From an uncultured beta proteobacterium (lineage in GTDB: Bacteria; Pseudomonadota; Gammaproteobacteria; Burkholderiales; Rhodocyclaceae): DNA of 36,901 nt. Below are positions 32,436-36,901 of this stretch, in pieces (position 1 is the first letter of the stretch; each line of letters opens with the position of its first letter). Under the pieces are notes generated by a model. That model was not told the DNA's origin. It worked only from the letters and a program-made list of their open reading frames with translations, and did not search any database. The DNA lies in assembly GCA_903933395.1 (NCBI GenBank), contig CAIZKA010000147.1:1-36901 (forward strand), written 5' to 3'. The position numbers were made by a program, and so were the translations under genes.

Positions 32436-34013
32436 TCAGTGGCTGGTGCCTTCCGAGCGCGTGATCTTGTTGTAGAGGTTGTACTTGCCCACCGGCTTGT
32501 CCATCGGGATGCGCTTGAGCTCCTTGAAGGTCGCGGCATCGAACACGATCAGCGCGCCGCCGTCGGCCTTGCGTTCCCACAGGCTGGCCAGGACGTACTT
32601 GCCGTCGCGGGTGAACTCGACGTGCGCCAGGGTCTTGCCCGGATCGGTCCTGATCTCGGCGACTTTTTCCAGCGTGCGCTTGTCGATCACCTGCAGCGTG
32701 TCCTTGCCTTTCGACATCATCGAATCGGTCCAGGCATAGGGCGTGTTTTCGTGGCTGCGCATGAAGAAGCCGGGGCCCAGCGTCGGGATGGTCTTGATCG
32801 TGCTCCAGTCCTTCATGTCGATCACCGTGATCAGGCCTTCCTTGAGGTTGGGCGTGGCCATCACCATGCGGTCCTGCGCGCCCTGCGGCGGGCGGTAGTT
32901 CCAGGTGATGCCGGAGCCGAGGTGCGGCATGCCCGGCAGCGTCAGGTCGGCGATCTTTTTCCTCACGTCGAGATGCACCACCTGGCCCTTGCCCGCCTCG
33001 CGGCTCGAACCCATCAGTTCCGAATAGTCCTGGGTGAAGAAGAAGTCGTCGAGCGGTTCGCTGAGGAAGGTGCGGCGCGCGTTGAGGAAGCCGGGAATGA
33101 AGCTGCCTTCCTTGTACTTGAAGTCGTGGACCATTCCGATGGGAATGTCGTCGGCCTTGGGGTTGTAGCTGATCTCCCAGACCTCGGGCACGTCTTTCAG
33201 AGCGGCGACGAAGCTCTGCCGCGGCGCGGCGTCATATACGGCAGACACGCGCGAGCTTTCCTTGCGATCCTTGTCCCGGACCTCATGCACCTTGAGCAGG
33301 TTGAGATCGGCGTCGAGCAGCACCAGCGTGTGCGGCAGGTAGTTGGCCACGGCGAGGTACTTGCCGTCGCCGGAGACGGCGACATTGCGCGTGTTGATGC
33401 CGGCGCGGATCTCGGCCACCACCTTGAGGTTCCAGATGTCGAACTTGGTGATCCAGCCATCGCGCGAGGCGAAGAAAACATAGCGCCCGTCCGGCGTGAA
33501 TTTCGGCCCGCCGTGCAGGGCGTAGCGGCTGGGGAAGCGGTGGATGGGCTCCAGCTTGTCGCCGTCGAGCACCGTGACATGGTGGTCGCCGGTCTCGACC
33601 ACGATGAACAGATTCATCATGTCCACGCCTTTGAAGATCCCGTCGGGTTGGGCCGGCAGGCTCCCCGGCGCGAAGTTGACGATGCGCGAGGCCTTGATGT
33701 CGGCTTCCGTGAGAGTCGGCGCCGGCGACACGGCGGTGTAGATGTAGTCCGCGAGCGCCGCAATCTCTTCCTTGTTCATGCGGTCGGCAAAGCCCAGCAT
33801 CTGCGTCGCAGCGCGCCCTTCGGCTATGGTCTTGACTGCTTCCGGCTTCCTCAGCCGCGCGAGGCTCTCCGGCAGCAGCGCGGGTCCGGTGATACCCAGC
33901 CGGCCGGGGCCATGGCAGACGACGCAATGCTGCTGGTAGAGGGCAGGAGCGTCGGCCGCCAGCAGCGGCATCGTGTTGGCCAACAAGCATGCCAGCGCAA
34001 GAATCTTCTTCAT
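32436..34013 (-). CDS. nirN: NirN, cytochrome c / heme d1-binding protein
   Basis: A 525-residue periplasmic protein with a signal peptide, a cytochrome c domain (CVVCH, C30/C33/H34) and a long eight-bladed d1 propeller (SRYALHGGPKFTPDGRYVFF, TRNVAVSGDGKYLAVANYLP). It ends KYNLYNKITRSEGTSH, a tail seen in NirN/NirF rather than in NirS nitrite reductase. NirN is the dihydro-heme d1 dehydrogenase of the heme d1 pathway. Its ATG overlaps the nirJ stop (ATGA), so they are translationally coupled. A cd1 nitrite reductase is an alternative I consider less likely. Confidence 0.85.
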   Translation of the reverse strand: MKKILALACLLANTMPLLAADAPALYQQHCVVCHGPGRLGITGPALLPESLARLRKPEAVKTIAEGRAATQMLGFADRMNKEEIAALADYIYTAVSPAPTLTEADIKASRIVNFAPGSLPAQPDGIFKGVDMMNLFIVVETGDHHVTVLDGDKLEPIHRFPSRYALHGGPKFTPDGRYVFFASRDGWITKFDIWNLKVVAEIRAGINTRNVAVSGDGKYLAVANYLPHTLVLLDADLNLLKVHEVRDKDRKESSRVSAVYDAAPRQSFVAALKDVPEVWEISYNPKADDIPIGMVHDFKYKEGSFIPGFLNARRTFLSEPLDDFFFTQDYSELMGSSREAGKGQVVHLDVRKKIADLTLPGMPHLGSGITWNYRPPQGAQDRMVMATPNLKEGLITVIDMKDWSTIKTIPTLGPGFFMRSHENTPYAWTDSMMSKGKDTLQVIDKRTLEKVAEIRTDPGKTLAHVEFTRDGKYVLASLWERKADGGALIVFDAATFKELKRIPMDKPVGKYNLYNKITRSEGTSH

Positions 34014-35152
34014 GCGATTCCTATCTCTTCGTCGCTCAGATAACAGCCCGGATCTTCCGACCAGGGATCGCCGCTCGTCTGCTGGGCGCGCACGCGCGTG
34101 TTGCCGCCGCAGATGTCGAAATGGATGCAGGCGCCGCAGCGCCCGCCGACCTTGCGCGGCTGCGCCTTGAGGCCGGCCATCAGCGGGTCGGACGTATCCA
34201 TCCAGATGTCGCCGAAGCTGCGCTCGCGCACATTGCCCAGATTGTGATGCCACCACATGGTGTCGGGATGGACGTTGCCGAGGTTGTCGATGTTGGCGAC
34301 ATTGACGCCGCTGGAATTGCCGCCCCACTGCGCGAGCTTCCTGCGGATGTGCTCGACTTTCTCCGGAAAACGCCGCTGCAGCCACATGAGCAGATAGACG
34401 CCGTCGGCATCGTTGTTGCCGGTGGTGAATTCCTTGACCAGCCCGCGCTCCTGATAGTCCCAGCAGGTGTCGAACAGCAGGTCCATGGCGCTCCTGGTCA
34501 TCTGGTGCAGGGCGTCGTCCTTGCGATTCTTGTTGCCGCGCCCGGCATAGTTCAGGTGCGAGAAATAGAAGCGGTCGATGCCCTCGTCCTCGACCAGCCT
34601 GAGCAGGCCGGGTAAATCCTGAAAGTTGTCCTGCGTCATCGTGTAACGCACGCCGACTTTCAGGCCCGCCTCGCGGCAAAGGCGGATGCCGGCCAGCGAA
34701 AGATCGAAGGCGCCCGCCATGCGGCGGAACTTGTCGTGAGTCGCACCGAGGCCGTCGAGGCTGACGCCGACGTAGTCGTAGCCTATCTCCCTGATGCGCT
34801 CGAACATCGGCTCGTCGATCAGCGTGCCGTTGGAGGACAGCGCGGTAAAAAACCCCATCTGCTTCGAACGCGCCGAGATCTCGAATATGTCCGGCCGCAG
34901 CAAGGGCTCGCCGCCGGAGAGGATCAACGCCGGCACGCGGAAAGCCTTGAGTTCGTCCATGACGCGGAATATTTCGCTCGTGCTCAACTCGCCGGCAAAG
35001 TCCTTGTCGGCGGAGATGGAGTAGCAGTGCTTGCAGGTCAGGTTGCAGCGCCGGATCAGGTTCCAGATGACAACCGGGCCCGGCGGCTTGCGCGTCGGTC
35101 CGACGGGCGAAGGCTGAGCGATTTCCTGCATGAACTGGGAGATTCTGAACAT
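34010..35152 (-). CDS. nirJ: NirJ, radical SAM protein of heme d1 biosynthesis
   Basis: A 380-residue radical SAM protein with RRCNLTCKHCYS (cluster cysteines C36, C40, C43), ALILSGGEPLLRPDIF and a C-terminal SPASM-like cysteine region (GGRCGACIHFDICGG onward, and DPGCYL). This pattern is NirJ, which removes propionate chains from the tetrapyrrole on the way to heme d1. The start MFRISQF fits the family; the frame also opens upstream to 35200. nirN follows with a 4-bp overlap. Other heme d1 genes and nirS are not in the window. Confidence 0.92.
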   Translation of the reverse strand: MFRISQFMQEIAQPSPVGPTRKPPGPVVIWNLIRRCNLTCKHCYSISADKDFAGELSTSEIFRVMDELKAFRVPALILSGGEPLLRPDIFEISARSKQMGFFTALSSNGTLIDEPMFERIREIGYDYVGVSLDGLGATHDKFRRMAGAFDLSLAGIRLCREAGLKVGVRYTMTQDNFQDLPGLLRLVEDEGIDRFYFSHLNYAGRGNKNRKDDALHQMTRSAMDLLFDTCWDYQERGLVKEFTTGNNDADGVYLLMWLQRRFPEKVEHIRRKLAQWGGNSSGVNVANIDNLGNVHPDTMWWHHNLGNVRERSFGDIWMDTSDPLMAGLKAQPRKVGGRCGACIHFDICGGNTRVRAQQTSGDPWSEDPGCYLSDEEIGIA

Positions 35153-35186
35153 GGCGACATTAGGCGCACAGGTAGTGCCGGGCGCT

Positions 35187-35200
35187 TTGATACCCGTCAA
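35187..35200. promoter_or_regulatory. Candidate FNR/DNR-type site between divergent nir and ankyrin genes
   Basis: TTGATACCCGTCAA matches TTGAT-N4-ATCAA with one mismatch. It lies 35 bp ahead of the nirJ ATG and 89 bp ahead of the ankyrin ATG. A -10-like CTAATG stands at the expected class II distance on the nirJ side. A transcript starting there would have almost no leader. NO- or low-O2-dependent expression of nirJN would be expected. Confidence 0.65.
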
Positions 35201-35288
35201 GCCGCGGGCAGGAAATTCTATGCCCGATCAGGGAATATTTCCCGCGCTCAAGGTACTATTTCCTTCCGCCAAACCCGAGCCGGAAGCA

Positions 35289-35792
35289 ATGAATTCCATA
35301 GCCAACACTCTCTTGCGCGTCACTGTGCTGCTCGCTTTTGCTCTCCTGTCGTGTTTGGCTCCTGCCGCAGAACCGACGCTGGGCATGAACGAGCAGGCTA
35401 TCCACGACGCGGCGCGCATGGGCAAGCGGCAGGATGTCGAAATCATTCTCAAGAGTTCGCCGCAGGCGCGCGATGCGCGCACCCCGCTGGGCATGACGCC
35501 GCTGCACTACGCGGCGATGAACGAGGACAGCGGCCCGCTTCAGGCACTGCTGGCCGCCGGCGCCGCGGTCAATGCCCGCGACGGCGAAGGTCGCACGCCG
35601 CTGCACATGGCGGCATTTTCGACGCGCACCGCGAACGGCAAGTTGCTGCTGCAGGCCGGCGCCGACCCGACACTGAAGACCGATGCCGGCCGCGACGTGC
35701 TGAGCATGGCGCGCAAGGTCCGCGCCGACGAACTGGCCGGCATCATCTCGCTGTGGATCCTCAAGGACTGCAAGCCGGGCAAGCCGTGCTGA
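35289..35792 (+). CDS. Secreted ankyrin-repeat protein
   Basis: A 167-residue protein with a signal peptide (LLRVTVLLAFALLSCLAPAA) and about three ankyrin repeats (LGMTPLHYAAMNEDSGPLQ, GEGRTPLHMAAFSTRTANG, then a degenerate one). It ends KDCKPGKPC. Ankyrin repeats bind proteins; exported versions occur near periplasmic redox genes. It is divergent from nirJ and overlaps the next gene by 7 bp, so it probably belongs to the nir regulon. The partner is unknown. Confidence 0.8.
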   Translation: MNSIANTLLRVTVLLAFALLSCLAPAAEPTLGMNEQAIHDAARMGKRQDVEIILKSSPQARDARTPLGMTPLHYAAMNEDSGPLQALLAAGAAVNARDGEGRTPLHMAAFSTRTANGKLLLQAGADPTLKTDAGRDVLSMARKVRADELAGIISLWILKDCKPGKPC

Positions 35793-36292
35793 GGGCTCTG
35801 CGGGCATCGCTGCTGATCGCCGCCGCACTTGCCGGCGTCTGCGCCGCAGAAGAAAACCTGCCCCCCGTTGTGGTCTATGCACCCAGCCCGTGCCTGGCCT
35901 GCATCGACTGGGCCGATCACCTGCGCAAGCACGGCTTCGAGGTCAGCATCGAGGAAACCGCCGAAGCCAGCATGCCGCGCCTGAAGCGCTGGCTCAATGT
36001 GCCGTCCGGCCTCGAATCGGTGCACACGGCGAAGGTCGCCGGCTATTTCATCGAGGGCCACGTCCCGGCCGAAGACATCAAGCTGCTGCTCAAGGAAAAG
36101 CCGCGCGCCCGCGGCCTGGCCGTACCGGGCCTCCCGCGCGGCGCGCCCGGACGGGAAGTCTCCAACCCCTTCTGTGAAACCGCCTGCACCATCCTCGACA
36201 ACGCCAGCCAGGAACGCGAAGTCCGGCGCGAGGCATACAACACGCTGCTGGTCGGGCCTGACGGCAAGACGTCCGTCTTTGCCCGTCACTGA
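35786..36292 (+). CDS. DUF411-family protein
   Basis: A 168-residue exported protein. The DUF411 pattern is visible: VVVYAPSPCLACIDWADHLRK (CxxC), the SVHTAKVAGYFIEGHVPAEDIKLLL block and GLAVPGLPRGAPG. The usual Cys of SCHT is V here, and the N-terminal CPCC is CLAC. An extra C-terminal stretch adds a CETAC motif. Members are linked to metal binding or copper handling. The GTG start overlaps the ankyrin stop by 7 bp, which suggests coupling. Confidence 0.8.
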   Translation: MLRALRASLLIAAALAGVCAAEENLPPVVVYAPSPCLACIDWADHLRKHGFEVSIEETAEASMPRLKRWLNVPSGLESVHTAKVAGYFIEGHVPAEDIKLLLKEKPRARGLAVPGLPRGAPGREVSNPFCETACTILDNASQEREVRREAYNTLLVGPDGKTSVFARH

Positions 36293-36901
36293 GCCAGCAT
36301 TTCGGCGTAAAGCCCCTGCGCCCACTGCCGGTCCTCGCCGCGCGGCTGCGGGTCTTCGTGCTGGCGCACGGCCTGCGTGATCAGGCCGTCGCCGCGCAGG
36401 CGGTACTGGGCGTCGATGCGCATCATCTCCAGCGGATCGACATCCGTGTAGACATGGCAGACGCTGTCCGGCAACGCCGGTGGCGGCAGCTGTCCGCGCG
36501 AGCGCGCGGCAATTTCCCCGGCGGCGATGCGGCCGAGCCGGCTGGCCATGTGCGCGCTTTTCGGGTAGTGCCCGAACAGGGGCGAAGCCCGACCTAGCAG
36601 GTCGCCAATGAGAAACACCCGTTCGTCGCCGATGGCATGCAGGCGCAACGGATCGAAGGCGGCCCAGGCGCTCGGCCTGCCCGCGGCATCCATCTCGATC
36701 AACCCCGCCTGCCAGACCAGGTCCGCCGCCTGTTGCGGCGGGATTATGATTGCATCGTCAAACTTCAATTCGTCGAACTCGGTGCTCAAGGTCTTTTTGT
36801 AGGGATCGATGGCTTTCACCGTGGTGTGGGTCAGATGCAGGATCCGGTCCTTGTAGCGCTCGGCAAACATTCGATTGAAGCGCTGCATGCCGCCACCGGC
36901 A
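36286..36901 (-). CDS. FAD-dependent pyridine nucleotide-disulfide oxidoreductase-like protein (partial, 5' end outside window)
   Basis: The C-terminal ~205 residues of a flavoprotein; the frame runs open through the right edge, with the visible start of the window reading GGGMQRF. The IIPPQQ-type stretch and VFLIGDLLGRASPLFGHYPKSAHMASRLGRIAAGEIA are typical of the flavocytochrome c sulfide dehydrogenase (FccB)/sulfide:quinone reductase-like group. Its 3' end overlaps the DUF411 stop on the other strand by 7 bp, so the two converge. Exact family uncertain without the N-terminus. Confidence 0.7.
   Translation of the reverse strand, partial: AGGGMQRFNRMFAERYKDRILHLTHTTVKAIDPYKKTLSTEFDELKFDDAIIIPPQQAADLVWQAGLIEMDAAGRPSAWAAFDPLRLHAIGDERVFLIGDLLGRASPLFGHYPKSAHMASRLGRIAAGEIAARSRGQLPPPALPDSVCHVYTDVDPLEMMRIDAQYRLRGDGLITQAVRQHEDPQPRGEDRQWAQGLYAEMLAQ

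Noticed and set aside
32436-34013. cd1 nitrite reductase NirS
   Set aside because: Its adjacency to nirJ and the KITRSEGTSH tail fit NirN better than NirS, although the architecture (cytochrome c plus d1 propeller) is shared.
32439-34043. 534-codon plus-strand open frame over nirN
   Set aside because: Antisense to a well-supported nirN with matching start overlap and motifs.

Overview
The window is high-GC DNA from a proteobacterium, most likely a betaproteobacterium of the Rhodocyclales type (denitrifier or Accumulibacter-like). That placement is inferred from gene content: heme d1 genes (nirJ, nirN), two atypical heme-copper oxidoreductases, cytochrome b fusion proteins, YjfB and DUF2802 motility-type genes, and REP-like extragenic palindromes. 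I see no insertion sequence, prophage, integrase, rRNA or CRISPR array.

Layout. (1) 84-2883: a YjfB-like small protein, an HDOD protein, and an overlapping SPOR/DUF2802 pair. (2) 3153-3272: tRNA-Asp(GTC) followed by a strong terminator. (3) 3441-6007: a methylmalonate-semialdehyde dehydrogenase and an MBL-fold hydrolase, separated by a REP-like doublet. (4) 6132-14971: a same-strand respiratory locus behind an FNR/DNR-like box. It holds a 50-residue membrane protein, a CuA subunit II, a heme-copper subunit I without the active-site tyrosine, heme O synthase, an SCO/SenC protein, a cytochrome b-2[4Fe-4S]-MvhD fusion, an anchored periplasmic protein, and a cytochrome b-[2Fe-2S]-FAD/NAD reductase fusion. 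(5) 15257-19463: a perfect 15-bp inverted repeat, a possible sigma-54 promoter, a 62-residue secreted peptide overlapping an outer-membrane-barrel-like protein, then a histidine kinase and an NtrC-type activator. (6) 19593-26269: general accessory genes (SDR, thermonuclease, esterase, LysR/MFS pair, PNPOx-like protein, AhpD-like protein), with a 76-bp repeat present in two inverted copies. (7) 26374-29803: a cytochrome c/P460-like fusion, a second divergent heme-copper protein, a divergent SCO lipoprotein and a DUF1318-like protein. (8) 30111-32273: an EB_dh-type heme protein, a gene fragment, an orphan HicA-like gene and a lipoprotein. (9) 32436-36901: nirN and nirJ with an FNR/DNR-like box, divergent ankyrin and DUF411 genes, and a truncated flavoprotein at the right edge.

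How the genes may work together. Region 4 looks like a self-contained NO- (or O2-) reducing module: a CuA/heme-copper core, its heme and copper maturation factors, and two unusual membrane electron-transfer proteins linking the quinone pool to NAD(P)H or low-potential Fe-S carriers. Missing the tyrosine needed by known heme-copper O2 reductases, and sitting next to an FNR/DNR-type site, it fits a nitric oxide reductase of the sNOR/NorSY-SenC kind. Regions 7 and 9 add a second tyrosine-less heme-copper protein, a P460-like cytochrome and heme d1 enzymes, so the window as a whole leans towards nitrogen-oxide metabolism. Region 5 is a separate, unrecognised sigma-54-linked envelope system.
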